From GCA-2731375 sp002731375 (GTDB taxonomy: Bacteria > Pseudomonadota > Alphaproteobacteria > GCA-2731375): DNA of 64,000 nt. Positions 33,741 through 43,082 of this stretch are shown in pieces. The position numbers and the translations under genes are program-made. Positions within the stretch are counted from its first letter, which is position 1. The number at the start of each line of letters is the position of its first letter. The notes beneath the pieces were generated by a model that was not told where the DNA came from, made no database searches, and saw only the letters and a program-made list of their open reading frames with translations. The DNA lies in contig JASMDX010000075.1 in the NCBI GenBank assembly GCA_030752605.1, positions 24,479 to 88,478 on the forward strand, written 5' to 3'.

Positions 33741-34918
33741 AGCAGGTTCCGAGCCGATAAATTAGCCAGCAGGGCACCGACGCCGAAGGTCCAGGGCGGG
33801 ATCTTGTCCGTATGGTTGATCTGATTGGTCAGGCTGCCCAACAGAGGGTTGGCGATGGTGACTATATCGCCCAGATGATGGGTAAAGCCCTGGCCGGGGG
33901 CGTCGCGGTCCTCGGTGGGGGCGAACATGGTGCCTGTGAACAGCAACAAACCGTCGGGAAAATGATTGTGCGGCCCACAGGCATAGGTGGCCAGGTCGGC
34001 CAGATCGCGGCTGATTTCGGCAATCGAGGAGCTGCCTTGCAATTCGAAGCCATCGCTGCCTGAAACCCAAAGGCTAATGTCCATGGCGCGGACATGGCCG
34101 AGGTTGAAACCGTCATCAAACAGGCGGATGAATGGTCCCACGGCGCAGGAGGCGCGGTTGTCCTTGGCCTTACCCAGCAACAATGCGCTGCGGCCCTCGA
34201 AATCCCGTAAATTAACGTCGTTGCCCAGGCAGGCGCCAACAATACGGCCGTCCGGCGCAATGGCCAGGACGATTTCCGGTTCCGGGTTGTTCCAGGAGGA
34301 TTTGGGGTGGATGCCGATCTCGGCCCCGATGCCAACGGCGGCCATGGGTTGGGATTTAGTGAAGACCTCCGCATCCGGGCCGATGCCGACTTCCAGGTAT
34401 TGTGACCATAGGCCCCGTTCCTCCAAGACCGCCTTGACGCGGGCGGCTTCTTCGGAACCCGGCGCGATATCCGCCAGGGACTGGCCAATCTCGGCCCCAA
34501 TGGCGTTGCGGATCTCTGCCGCCTTGTTCGGATCGCCTTTGGCCTGTTCCTCGATCACCCGTTCTAGCATGGAACTGACAAAGGTCACGCCACAGGCCTT
34601 TAGCGCTTGCAGGTCTGCCGGTGCCAGAAAATAGGGTTGCTCGGAATCCCGGTTATCGTGGGCGCCGTTGGCGAGCATTGCCTCTACATCGCCCAGGCGC
34701 ACGCCCTTGCCTTCAATGGCGGCGGCCGCCGGATTTTCCATGGCCAGCAATCCCGAGAGGGTGGGCGAGACAGACAATAGATCAAAGACGCCGTCGTCGC
34801 TGACCAGGACCGGTGTTGGCCCACCCCAATCGCCCGGCAGCCAGACGCGGCCGACAAAGCATCCGGCCAGACCATCTTCGGGCAAGGTATTCGCGGCGGT
34901 GAGTGAAATCTGGGTCAT
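33737..34918 (-). CDS. Fumarylacetoacetate hydrolase family protein
   Basis: 393-residue FAH-superfamily protein. The core motif region is NNPEPEIVLAIAPDGRIVGACLGNDVNLRDFEGRSA, with metal-binding acidic residues, followed by GPFIRLF and a C-terminal GTMFAP...GDIVTIANPLLGSL. The ATG at 34918 has GAGGAAA eight bases upstream; the much longer frame upstream has no family sequence. The full length is longer than a minimal FAH hydrolase (about 280) and resembles sugar-acid dehydratase-like members. It is paired with the frameshifted RraA gene, suggesting an oxo-acid catabolic pair. Confidence 0.83.
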   Translation of the reverse strand: MTQISLTAANTLPEDGLAGCFVGRVWLPGDWGGPTPVLVSDDGVFDLLSVSPTLSGLLAMENPAAAAIEGKGVRLGDVEAMLANGAHDNRDSEQPYFLAPADLQALKACGVTFVSSMLERVIEEQAKGDPNKAAEIRNAIGAEIGQSLADIAPGSEEAARVKAVLEERGLWSQYLEVGIGPDAEVFTKSQPMAAVGIGAEIGIHPKSSWNNPEPEIVLAIAPDGRIVGACLGNDVNLRDFEGRSALLLGKAKDNRASCAVGPFIRLFDDGFNLGHVRAMDISLWVSGSDGFELQGSSSIAEISRDLADLATYACGPHNHFPDGLLLFTGTMFAPTEDRDAPGQGFTHHLGDIVTIANPLLGSLTNQINHTDKIPPWTFGVGALLANLSARNLL

Positions 34919-35001
34919 TTGGTCTGTTTCCTCAAGAGCTTCCCGGCATTCATGGCCGCCAGTATGGCAATAGCGGGGCCAAGGGGGAAGCGGCAAAGAA
35001 G

Positions 35002-35031
35002 TTGTTGGACCCCGGGCAAAGCGGCTACATT
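35002..35031 (+). promoter_or_regulatory. Possible sigma-70 promoter before the IalB gene
   Basis: TTGTTG at 35002-35007 and TACATT at 35026-35031 with an 18-base spacer, about 38 bases before the ATG. Both hexamers are partial matches, so this is tentative. Confidence 0.3.
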
Positions 35032-35068
35032 TGTCCGCACGGCCCCAGATTAACGTAAGGACAACGAA

Positions 35069-35575
35069 ATGCCCGCCAATGCCCGCCTTATTGCAGCGCT
35101 TGCCGCTGTTTTGTACCTTTTCACTTCGCTGGTCCCGGCGCAGGCCATTTCGGCGCGAGAAAAGGACTTTCAAGATTGGCGCCTGCGTTGCGAGCGCAAG
35201 AGCGACAATGATCCCGAACGCTGCTTTATCATGCAGATCGCCAAGGCCTTGAAGAACAAACGCGATATCCTGCGTATCGGAGTGCGCTACCTGGAACCGG
35301 AAAAACCGGCCATGATATTTCTGACTCTGCCCTTGGGGATTTATCTGCCCGATGGTTTGCTGTTTCTGGTCGATGGGGGCGAGATCCTAAACATACCGGT
35401 GGAAATCTGCATGGCCAATGGTTGCCACACGCGCATGGCGCTGGAAGGCGCTTTGTTGAAAACTCTAAAAGGCGGGCGTCAGGCCACCTTGACCTTTTAT
35501 GATGGCCAGCAGCAAAAGATCACTGTGCCGATTTCCTTGGCCGGGTTTACAGCCGCCTATGCCGCCTTAAAATAA
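35069..35575 (+). CDS. Invasion-associated locus B (IalB) family secreted protein
   Basis: 168-residue exported protein. A signal peptide of about 25 residues ends at LVPAQA. The mature part starts FQDWRLRCE and has paired Cys residues (RC, CF, IC, GC), EICMANGCHTRMAL and a C-terminal ISLAGFTAAYAAL, all typical of IalB-family proteins common in alphaproteobacteria. Their function is poorly known beyond a link to cell-surface or stress behaviour. AAGGAC lies eight bases before the ATG. It is divergent from the FAH-family gene. Confidence 0.85.
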   Translation: MPANARLIAALAAVLYLFTSLVPAQAISAREKDFQDWRLRCERKSDNDPERCFIMQIAKALKNKRDILRIGVRYLEPEKPAMIFLTLPLGIYLPDGLLFLVDGGEILNIPVEICMANGCHTRMALEGALLKTLKGGRQATLTFYDGQQQKITVPISLAGFTAAYAALK

Positions 35576-35599
35576 GCAAGAAAATAGGGAGAAATGATT

Positions 35600-36637
35600 A
35601 TGACAGAGACACCAGCAATAGACCCCACGGATCTGATGTGGGAATACCTGAAAGGCTTCCACGCCGTGCATCATATGGCGATCGGCAACGAACTGGGCCT
35701 GTTTGCCAAGATCAACGAGGCCGGGGAGGGCGGTCGCACGCCGGCCAGTCTGGCGGCGGATTTGGATCTTCACGGGCTCTACGTCGATGTCTGGTGCAAG
35801 ACCGGTTATCACTACGGCCTGCTGGAAGAGGGCGAGGCGGGCTGTTTTGTTCTGGCCGAGATGATGGATAAACTATTGGTGAATGCCGGCGATCCGCGCA
35901 ATTTGGCGCCGCTTATTTCTTCGACGGTGAATTATGGCAGCGATGATTTGCGTACATATGCCGAGAATTTCAGGACCGGCGGGACGCATCGTTTTCAGGA
36001 ACATGGTGATGATTTTTCACGCCATGTGGGCGATTCCACGGCGGGTTTCCATACCGTCGTGGCCCGGCGCATGCTAGGTGGCATCCCCGGCCTGAAGGGC
36101 AAGTTGGAAGCTGGCGCCAAGGTGCTGGATGTGGGCTGCGGCATCGGTGGCCTGATGATGAAGGTGGCCCAAGCTTGGCCCAATTGCGAATGCGTCGGTG
36201 TTGATATCGATCCCCATGGCGTACAGCAGGCCCGTGCCAAGGTCGCGGCCTCGGACGTGGCCGACCGGGTCACGGTGGAAGCCGTGGGCTCAGACGGGAT
36301 TGGCCATGATGGTGAATTCGATCTGGCCATCATGTTCGAAGTGTTGCACGAGATTGACGATGGCATCCGCCCTGATGTTATCAAGGATGTTGCGAAATCC
36401 CTGAAGACTGGCGGGGTAATGTTCATTCTGGATGAAACCTATCCATCCGATCTCTCCGGCTTGCGTGATCCCAGTTATAACTTCGCTGTTCAGACGCAAT
36501 TCAATGAGTTGATCTGGGGCAACGTGGTGCCGACCATCGAGATGCAGCGTGAGTTGTTCGCCGGCGCCGGGTTGAAGGAAGTTGCCCGCGAGCCCATCGG
36601 TGGCATCTTCACTATGTTGGTCGCTGTGAAGGAGTAG
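35600..36637 (+). CDS. SAM-dependent methyltransferase
   Basis: 345-residue class I methyltransferase. An N-terminal helical part (dimerisation-like, LKGFHAVHHMAIGNELGLFAKI) precedes the SAM-binding core: VLDVGCGIGGLMMKVAQ, VGVDIDPHGVQQAR and LAIMFEVLHEI. The ATG at 35600 is preferred over 35594, since GGAG is then eight bases upstream. The N-terminal layout resembles O-methyltransferases that act on small molecules. It is immediately followed by a hydratase whose ribosome site overlaps its stop, so they form an operon. Confidence 0.82.
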   Translation: MTETPAIDPTDLMWEYLKGFHAVHHMAIGNELGLFAKINEAGEGGRTPASLAADLDLHGLYVDVWCKTGYHYGLLEEGEAGCFVLAEMMDKLLVNAGDPRNLAPLISSTVNYGSDDLRTYAENFRTGGTHRFQEHGDDFSRHVGDSTAGFHTVVARRMLGGIPGLKGKLEAGAKVLDVGCGIGGLMMKVAQAWPNCECVGVDIDPHGVQQARAKVAASDVADRVTVEAVGSDGIGHDGEFDLAIMFEVLHEIDDGIRPDVIKDVAKSLKTGGVMFILDETYPSDLSGLRDPSYNFAVQTQFNELIWGNVVPTIEMQRELFAGAGLKEVAREPIGGIFTMLVAVKE

Positions 36638-36642
36638 CGGTC

Positions 36643-37437
36643 ATGGCATCCGACCCCATCAGCGGTGCCGCGCGCTATCTGTTCGACGCCGCCCAGGCCA
36701 AGGAACAGGGCGCGCCGTTGCCGAGCGATCTGGCGCCCGCAGATGTGGCAACGGCCTATCTGGTCCAAGACATGCTGCAGGCCTTTTGGACCGAGTCCGG
36801 CGCCGGCGAGGTGGTGGGATGGAAGGTCGCCCTGACATCCAAGGTAATGCAGGAACTGGTTGGCGTGGCGCAACCTTGCGAGGGCGCGATTTTTGCCTCC
36901 CGTATGCATCATGGCACCGCCAGTCTAGCGCATGACAGCCTGGTCAATATCGGCGTGGAGTCTGAGATTGCCGTGCGCATTGCCCATGATCTGCCGGCGT
37001 TGGATGGCCCCTACGATCAGAACAATATCGCCGAGGCTGTGGCGGCTTGTATGGCCGCTATCGAAATCGTCGACGACCGGGCCATCGACTACAGCCTGGT
37101 CGATGCGCCGCTTCTGATCTCTGACAATTCCTTCAATGCTGGCTGCATCCTGGGTGAAGAGGTCACGGCCTGGCAGGATCTGGATCTGGCGGCATTGCCG
37201 GGCCGCATGCTGATCAACGACGAGGTCGTGGGTGAAGGCGTTGGCCGCGATGCCTTGGGCCATCCCCTGGTGCCGCTAGCCTGGCTGGCCAACAACCTGA
37301 ATGAACGGGGGACCATGTTGCGGGCCGGCGACGTGGTTCTGACCGGCTCTATCGTTGCCACCAAATGGCTGCAACCGGGTGATCATATGGTCAGCGAAGT
37401 TGATGGTCTGGGCCGGGCCGGTCTGACCGTGACTTAA
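36643..37437 (+). CDS. 2-keto-4-pentenoate hydratase (MhpD-like)
   Basis: 264-residue MhpD-family hydratase. Conserved parts: EVVGWKVALTSKVMQELVG, GVESEIAVRIAHDLPAL, and the C-terminal DALGHPLVPLAWLANNLNERG plus LTGSIVATKWLQPGD. The AAGGAG ribosome site overlaps the methyltransferase stop. The family hydrates 2-oxopent-4-enoates from meta-cleavage of aromatics. A second related gene is at 29195-30028; the two are clearly divergent and probably act on different substrates. The acyl-CoA ligase gene follows at 13 bases. Confidence 0.85.
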   Translation: MASDPISGAARYLFDAAQAKEQGAPLPSDLAPADVATAYLVQDMLQAFWTESGAGEVVGWKVALTSKVMQELVGVAQPCEGAIFASRMHHGTASLAHDSLVNIGVESEIAVRIAHDLPALDGPYDQNNIAEAVAACMAAIEIVDDRAIDYSLVDAPLLISDNSFNAGCILGEEVTAWQDLDLAALPGRMLINDEVVGEGVGRDALGHPLVPLAWLANNLNERGTMLRAGDVVLTGSIVATKWLQPGDHMVSEVDGLGRAGLTVT

Positions 37438-37450
37438 GGTTGGATGTGAT

Positions 37451-39010
37451 ATGAGCAATTTGCACCAAGGCCTGACCAATCCATTATTGATGCTGCGGAC
37501 CCTTGCCCGCTGGGGCAGCCGGGTCGCCTTCAGCGGTTATGGCGGCGCCTTTACCTACGCCCAATGCCATGATCTGGTGGGACGTTACCAAGCGGTCATG
37601 CAAGGTGCGGGCGTAACGCGCGGACAGCGAATTGCCTTGTTGAACGCCAATCGGGCCGAGGCTTGGCTGGCGAGTATCGCGGCACAAGGCCTGGGCCTGT
37701 GCGCTATCTCCCTGCATCCTCTGGGTGCTTACGAAGACCAGCAATTCATTCTTGAAGATGCTGAAATCGACCATTTGTTCGTAGATACGGAAAACTATCT
37801 CGAACGGGGTGCCGAATTGGCGGCGGCAACGCCACGACTGCAAAATGTCTTTACCTTGGGCCCGGCGGATTATGGCCTGGATATCCGGCTTGCAGGTAGC
37901 AATGTGGGGGCGGTGTCGCCGGTCAACCTATGCCAGCCAGATGACGACGGGATGCTGGGCTATACCGGAGGTACCACGGGAAAATCCAAGGGTGCTCTGC
38001 GCCGACATCATTCCTTTGTCGCCATGATCAACGCGGTAACGGCGGATTTTGAATGGCCCGACGACATCGTTTACCTTGCCGTGGCGCCGATTTCTCATGT
38101 CGGCGGCACAAAAATTCCAACGACCTTGTTGCGCGGCGGTAGGGTCCATATGCACCATGGTTTTGATCCGGAAGCGGTGCTGGATGATATCGGGACGGAA
38201 CAGATTTCGGCCACGCTGCTGGTGCCGACCATGGTCAATATCCTGCTCGACCATCCGAAACTGGATGAGGCCGATCTTTCCAGTTTGGAATTGCTGATGT
38301 ATGGCGCCGCGCCTATGTCGCCCACCCGTTTGTTGGAAGGGTTGGAGCGGATCGGCCCGGTGTTCTGCCAACTATACGGCCAGACCGAAGGCTATCCCCT
38401 GACCGTGTTGCGCAAGGGCGATCATAATAGGGATGCTCCCGATCTATTCGCGGCCTGTGGCCATCCATGTACCTCGGTCCAGATCGCCTTGCTGGACGAG
38501 GAAGGCAACGAAGTGCCGGCGGGCGAGGTGGGCGAAATCTGCGCCCAGGCACCGCAGGTGATGGACGAATACTGGCAGCGCCCGGAACAGACGGCGGAGA
38601 CACTGGCGAACGGCTGGCTGCATACGGGCGACATGGCCTATGCCGACGAGCGCGGCTATCTCTATATTGTCGATCGCAAGAAGGACATGATCATCACGGG
38701 CGGTTTCAACGTCTTTCCCCGCGAAGTGGAAGATGTCTTGACCACGGATCAAAACGTCGCCATGGCTGCGGTGATCGGTGTGCCCGACGATAAATGGGGC
38801 GAAGCGGTTAAGGCCGTGGTGATTCCACGCCCTGGAGCCGAGATCGATGTAGATGCCCTGATCCAGCGGGTCCGGGATGCCAAGGGCGCGGTGCAGGCGC
38901 CGAAATCAGTGGATATAGTGGAGGAAATTCCTCTGACCCCCCTGGGTAAGCCGGATAAGAAGGCCTTACGTGAGACCTATTGGGCCGGCCAAGGCCGCCG
39001 CGTCGGGTAA
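37451..39010 (+). CDS. AMP-dependent acyl-CoA synthetase/ligase
   Basis: 519-residue ANL-superfamily ligase that activates a carboxylic acid to a CoA thioester through an acyl-adenylate. The P-loop-like motif is YTGGTTGKSKGA, the adenylate motif is YGQTEGYPLTV, then GWLHTGDMAYADERGYLYIVDRKKDMIITGGFNVFPREVE and the C-terminal catalytic Lys in LTPLGKPDKKALRE. The chain-length preference cannot be read, though the short N-terminus argues against very-long-chain acids. It ends 111 bases before a long acyl-CoA dehydrogenase, so the pair may start a beta-oxidation-type route. Confidence 0.87.
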   Translation: MSNLHQGLTNPLLMLRTLARWGSRVAFSGYGGAFTYAQCHDLVGRYQAVMQGAGVTRGQRIALLNANRAEAWLASIAAQGLGLCAISLHPLGAYEDQQFILEDAEIDHLFVDTENYLERGAELAAATPRLQNVFTLGPADYGLDIRLAGSNVGAVSPVNLCQPDDDGMLGYTGGTTGKSKGALRRHHSFVAMINAVTADFEWPDDIVYLAVAPISHVGGTKIPTTLLRGGRVHMHHGFDPEAVLDDIGTEQISATLLVPTMVNILLDHPKLDEADLSSLELLMYGAAPMSPTRLLEGLERIGPVFCQLYGQTEGYPLTVLRKGDHNRDAPDLFAACGHPCTSVQIALLDEEGNEVPAGEVGEICAQAPQVMDEYWQRPEQTAETLANGWLHTGDMAYADERGYLYIVDRKKDMIITGGFNVFPREVEDVLTTDQNVAMAAVIGVPDDKWGEAVKAVVIPRPGAEIDVDALIQRVRDAKGAVQAPKSVDIVEEIPLTPLGKPDKKALRETYWAGQGRRVG

Positions 39011-39121
39011 TCGTGGAAATGATGAAGGAAGCGGAAGCTTTGTGCGGCGATTTATTGTAAAAGCATATTCACGCAACGACGTTACCTACCTCTCCGCGAA
39101 CCCCTGTTAGGGAGCCGAACA

Positions 39122-40963
39122 ATGCCAAGTTATACCGCGCCGGTTAGAGATCTTAGTTTCGTTCTGAACGAGCTATTGGCGATTACGGATTGTACTGGGA
39201 TCCCCGGCTATGGAGATGTGAGTGCCGATTTGATTGATGCGGTCCTGGACGGTGGCGCCAAGATGGCCGAGGAGGTCTGGGCGCCCTTAAACCAGGTTGG
39301 CGACGAAGAAGGCTGCCGTTTCGAAAACGGCGTGGTTCGGGTGCCGAGCGGTTTCAAGGACGCCTTTGATGCCTGGAACGAGGGCGGCTGGAATGCAATT
39401 TCCACTTCGGCCGATTGGGGTGGTCAGGGCCTGCCGGGCGTTATAGGCATGGCGGTCGGTGAAATGGCCATGTCTTCGAACCTGTCTCTGTCCATGTATG
39501 TGGGGCTTACGGGGGGGGCTGCCAGCGTGTTGATGACAGTTGCACCGGATCATCTGAAGCAGCTCTATGTGCCAAAAATGATGTCGGGGGAATGGACCGG
39601 CACCATGAACCTGACCGAGCCCCATTGTGGCACCGATCTGAAGTTGATGCGCACTAAGGCGGTGGAGCAGGATGATGGCACTTATGCCATCACCGGCACC
39701 AAGATTTTCATCACCGGTGGCGACCACGATATGACCGACAACATCGTTCATCTGGTATTGGCCAAGGTGGAAGGCGAGGGCGAAGGCCTCTCGGCGGTCT
39801 CGCTGTTCCTGGTGCCCAAGGTCAGCGTGAACGATGATGGCAGCCTGGGTCAGGGCAACAATGTGGTCTGTGGCAGCATCGAACACAAAATGGGCATCAA
39901 GGGTTCGGCCACCGCCGTCTTGCATTATGAAGGCGCCATTGGCCATCGCCTCGGGCCAAAGCCGGAACCAAGCGTCGAGGGCGACGACGGCAAGAAAAAG
40001 AGGCGCAGCTCCGGCGCCGGTATGGCGGGCATGTTTCAGATGATGAATGGCGCCCGCATTGGCGTCGCCTATCAGGGCGTGGCTCTTTCTGAAGTGGCCT
40101 ATCAGAACGCAGCTGAGTATACCCGGGAACGTCTGGCGGGCCGATCTTTGAGTGGTGCGAAATATCCTGATCAGCCGGCTGATCCCATCGTGGTGCACCC
40201 GGATGTCCGGCGCATGCTGTTGCACATGCGGGCCTTCAACGAAGGCGCCCGCGCTCTCTTGATGTGGCTGACCCACGAGGCCACGGTGGGCCGTTTCGAT
40301 GGCAATGACGAGCGTAAGCAACAGGTTTCCGACCTGTTCAATCTGCTGACGCCGGTGGTCAAGGCGCATTTCACGGATGTCGGCTTTGAATGCACCAATA
40401 TGGCCATGCAGTGTTTCGGCGGGCATGGCTATGTCCATGAGCACGGCATGGAGCAGTTTGTTCGCGACGCCCGTATCTCGCAACTTTATGAAGGCGCCAA
40501 CGGCGTGCAGGCTCTGGATCTGGTGGGCCGCCGCATGGGCGTGGACAATGGCCGTCCGACCCGGGCGCTGTTCGCGCTGATTAGCGAATTCATCGCCTCG
40601 CAAAAAGACGACGAGGATATGGCCGCCTATACCAAACCGTTGGAGGCGGGCCTGAACGATTTGATGGCGGTGGCCATGTGGCTGGCCCAGAACGCCATTC
40701 AGAACCATGACGAAGCCGGTGCCGCATCCGTCGATTTCCTGCGCATGATGGGCACTGTGGCGGTCGGTTATATGTGGGCCCGGATGGCACGGGTGTCGCT
40801 GGATCAATTGGCGCAGGGGGGCGATGACGAGGCTTTTTATAAAATGAAGCTGAACACTGCCCGTTACTACATGGGCCGCGTAATGCCCGATACGGCATCC
40901 CTGAAGGCCCGCGCCACGGCGGGCGCGGATGTTCTGATGATGCCTGATGACGAAGCGTTTTAA
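39122..40963 (+). CDS. Long (DmdC-like) acyl-CoA dehydrogenase
   Basis: 613-residue acyl-CoA dehydrogenase with the extra C-terminal domain of the DmdC group (3-methylmercaptopropionyl-CoA dehydrogenase and relatives, about 590-600 residues). Seen: MNLTEPHCGTDLKLMRTKA, ITGTKIFITGGDHDM, the central GSATAVLHYEGAIGHRLG, GHGYVHEHGMEQFVRDARISQLYEGANGVQALDL and a C-terminal helical part. YEGANG holds the catalytic-type Glu. GGGAG lies seven bases before the ATG. It may act on a sulfur-containing or aryl acyl-CoA; there is no dmdA nearby, so a DMSP role is not shown. Confidence 0.85.
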   Translation: MPSYTAPVRDLSFVLNELLAITDCTGIPGYGDVSADLIDAVLDGGAKMAEEVWAPLNQVGDEEGCRFENGVVRVPSGFKDAFDAWNEGGWNAISTSADWGGQGLPGVIGMAVGEMAMSSNLSLSMYVGLTGGAASVLMTVAPDHLKQLYVPKMMSGEWTGTMNLTEPHCGTDLKLMRTKAVEQDDGTYAITGTKIFITGGDHDMTDNIVHLVLAKVEGEGEGLSAVSLFLVPKVSVNDDGSLGQGNNVVCGSIEHKMGIKGSATAVLHYEGAIGHRLGPKPEPSVEGDDGKKKRRSSGAGMAGMFQMMNGARIGVAYQGVALSEVAYQNAAEYTRERLAGRSLSGAKYPDQPADPIVVHPDVRRMLLHMRAFNEGARALLMWLTHEATVGRFDGNDERKQQVSDLFNLLTPVVKAHFTDVGFECTNMAMQCFGGHGYVHEHGMEQFVRDARISQLYEGANGVQALDLVGRRMGVDNGRPTRALFALISEFIASQKDDEDMAAYTKPLEAGLNDLMAVAMWLAQNAIQNHDEAGAASVDFLRMMGTVAVGYMWARMARVSLDQLAQGGDDEAFYKMKLNTARYYMGRVMPDTASLKARATAGADVLMMPDDEAF

Positions 40964-40989
40964 TCTGGTTTGCAAGTGGTGTGGGAAAA

Positions 40990-42294
40990 ATGGCAAATAC
41001 CGAGGTTGAATTCTGCGGCCTGAATTTCAAGAACCCTATGGTGGTCGCATCCATCGAGCCGACCAATAGCCCCGACCTGATCAAGCAATGCTTTGATGCC
41101 GGGGCTGGCGGCGCCATCGTCAAGACGTTGACTGATATCGAGGATATGGCGCAGCTGACGCAGAACTCGAAATACTCCGTGATGAATGCCCAGGGAAATA
41201 TTATCCACGGGAAGCCGGCCAGGGATTTCGTCTTCTACAGCCGTTCCGGCTATGCCTCTACCGCCTACAAAGACTGGATTCCCTATCTCAAGGAATGCCA
41301 GGCCTATGGCGCCGAGCGCGACGCGCACTTGATCGGCAGCGTCGGAGCCAAGGAAATCAGCGGCTGGCGCGATATCTCCCGCACTATTGAGGATTGTGGC
41401 CTGCCCATGGTGGAGCTGAATTTCGGCTGTCCCCATCCGGCCATGATGCCCGGTGTTCACGGTGGTTCCATGATCGGCCAGGACCCCGACATGGCGGCGG
41501 AAGTCACCCGCCAGGTCGCCGAGGTGGTTGATATCCCCATAGTGGTAAAGTTGACCCCGGATCAGGCTGATCCCGTGGCTATCGCCCATGCCGTAAAGGG
41601 GGCGGGGGCCGCGGCGGTCACCGCGACCAACCGTTACACCGGCTTTGCTATAGATATTGATACGGCAACGCCCCAGATCGGCGGCCCGGCGGGCATTGGC
41701 GGTACCTGGACCAAGCCGCTATCGTTGCGTTGGGTGCATCGCATTCATCAGGAAATCGGTATGCCTGTGGCCGGCTCCAACGGTATTTTTGATCATCGCG
41801 ATGCAATCGAATTTATCATGGCCGGTGCTGGCGTGGTGCAAATCGGCTCGGTCCTGATGATCAAGGGCATCAAATGGCTCACCAAGGTGATTGAGGGCAT
41901 GGAACGCTTCATGGATGAAAAGGGCTATCACGATGTTCGCGCCATGCACGGCATCGCCTCGGCCCGGGCCGCTGGCGACTACAGCGAACAATTTGCCCGT
42001 GGCCGCCGCTATGCTGCCATTGATCATGGTGCTTGCAAGAACCCAACCTGCACGGTCTGCATCCAGATGTGCTTTTACGAAGCCCTTAGCCAGGCGGACG
42101 GCAAGGTGGATATGCATCCCGAAAGCTGCATTGGTTGCGAGCTCTGTTATGACGTCTGCCCGTTCGGTGCCATAGCCATGGCCGAGACGACCCCGGCCCA
42201 GCATGCGGCGGGTTACTACGATATTCCCGAAGGTATTTTTGAAACCGATAAATTCACGACCCGGCGCAACAATCCCGAGTCCATCGACGGTTAG
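40990..42294 (+). CDS. preA: PreA-type dihydropyrimidine dehydrogenase subunit
   Basis: ~434-residue protein with a dihydroorotate/dihydropyrimidine dehydrogenase TIM barrel (FMN) and a C-terminal ferredoxin part. The barrel shows NPMVVASIEPTNSPDLI, ELNFGCPHPAMM and VTATNRYTGFAIDI. The ferredoxin has CKNPTCTVCIQMC, with four rather than two residues after the first Cys, then a normal CIGCELCYDVCP. No preT (NADH-linked partner) gene is nearby. The ATG at 40990 is used rather than a GTG nine bases upstream. It could reduce uracil/thymine or be a relative acting on other substrates. It overlaps the nitroreductase stop by four bases. Confidence 0.8.
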   Translation: MANTEVEFCGLNFKNPMVVASIEPTNSPDLIKQCFDAGAGGAIVKTLTDIEDMAQLTQNSKYSVMNAQGNIIHGKPARDFVFYSRSGYASTAYKDWIPYLKECQAYGAERDAHLIGSVGAKEISGWRDISRTIEDCGLPMVELNFGCPHPAMMPGVHGGSMIGQDPDMAAEVTRQVAEVVDIPIVVKLTPDQADPVAIAHAVKGAGAAAVTATNRYTGFAIDIDTATPQIGGPAGIGGTWTKPLSLRWVHRIHQEIGMPVAGSNGIFDHRDAIEFIMAGAGVVQIGSVLMIKGIKWLTKVIEGMERFMDEKGYHDVRAMHGIASARAAGDYSEQFARGRRYAAIDHGACKNPTCTVCIQMCFYEALSQADGKVDMHPESCIGCELCYDVCPFGAIAMAETTPAQHAAGYYDIPEGIFETDKFTTRRNNPESIDG

Positions 42295-43049
42295 CGAAAG
42301 TCGAAGCCCTGTTGCTTAAGTTGCTCGCGCAGGCCTTCGCGCAGCTGCGGCGAAAACTTGGAATCCATGTCATGGGTCCAGGAATCCGGCGTCGTCGGTA
42401 CGCCGATATTCTTGTAATGCGCTTCCAGGGCGGCATCATAATCATCCAGGCTGGTACCTGTGTCCCGGTTGTCGCGTAGGGCGCCGAAGCGTTCGTAATG
42501 AACCATGGTGGAATAATCCATGCGCGGCTTTTGCGGCGGCACCTCATCGGGAAAGCCTAGGCACATGCCGAACACACAATAGACCTGGCTGGGTAGGCCC
42601 AGAATTCGCGCCGTAGCCACGGCATCGTTGCGCAGGGCACCGATCATGACGCCTTTCAGGCCAACGGACCCGGCGGCCAGATAGGTCGACATCCCCACCA
42701 GCGCCGCATCGATTGATGCTACTAGGCCGACCTCCAGATTATTGTCCACAAGAGTGTGCCCATTCTTGGCCAAGGCATATTCGAGGCGGGTCAGATCGGC
42801 GCAAAATGCCAGGAAGACCGGAGCCTTTTCCACATGCGGTTGACCGCCCGCGACCGCCGCCAATTGCTTCCGGAGAACCGGGTCCTGTACTATGATGACG
42901 CTATAGGTCTGGATATTGGACGAGGTCGGCGCCCGGAAGGCAGCCTTCAGAACTTGGTCGATCAGTTCCTCGGGCACAGGGGTATTCTTATAGCTTCGCA
43001 CGCTGACACGGTTGTTTAATAGCGCAATAGTCTTGCTAGCATCATTCAC
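42291..43049 (-). CDS. NfsA-like nitroreductase (FMN)
   Basis: 252-residue nitroreductase-fold flavoprotein. The N-terminal RVSVRSYKNTPVPEELIDQVLKAAFRAPTSSN is the FMN-binding motif, and the central DAALVGMSTYLAAGSVGLKGVMIGALR and FGMCLGFPDEVPPQKPR follow the NfsA pattern. It starts with GTG, with only a weak ribosome site. Its 3' end overlaps the convergent preA gene by four bases. Such enzymes reduce nitroaromatics, quinones or enones with NAD(P)H; the natural substrate is unknown. Confidence 0.83.
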   Translation of the reverse strand: MNDASKTIALLNNRVSVRSYKNTPVPEELIDQVLKAAFRAPTSSNIQTYSVIIVQDPVLRKQLAAVAGGQPHVEKAPVFLAFCADLTRLEYALAKNGHTLVDNNLEVGLVASIDAALVGMSTYLAAGSVGLKGVMIGALRNDAVATARILGLPSQVYCVFGMCLGFPDEVPPQKPRMDYSTMVHYERFGALRDNRDTGTSLDDYDAALEAHYKNIGVPTTPDSWTHDMDSKFSPQLREGLREQLKQQGFDFR

Positions 43050-43082
43050 AGGTACATTCTTTCGTCTGATTTCAAAGTGGAT

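Noticed and set aside
35600..40963. DMSP demethylation cluster
   Set aside because: The dehydrogenase is DmdC-like, but no dmdA is present and the ligase is not specifically DmdB-like.
39287..40996. Long open frame (569 codons) antisense to the DmdC-like dehydrogenase
   Set aside because: His- and Arg-rich low-information translation opposite a clear enzyme gene; a by-product of GC-rich codon use.
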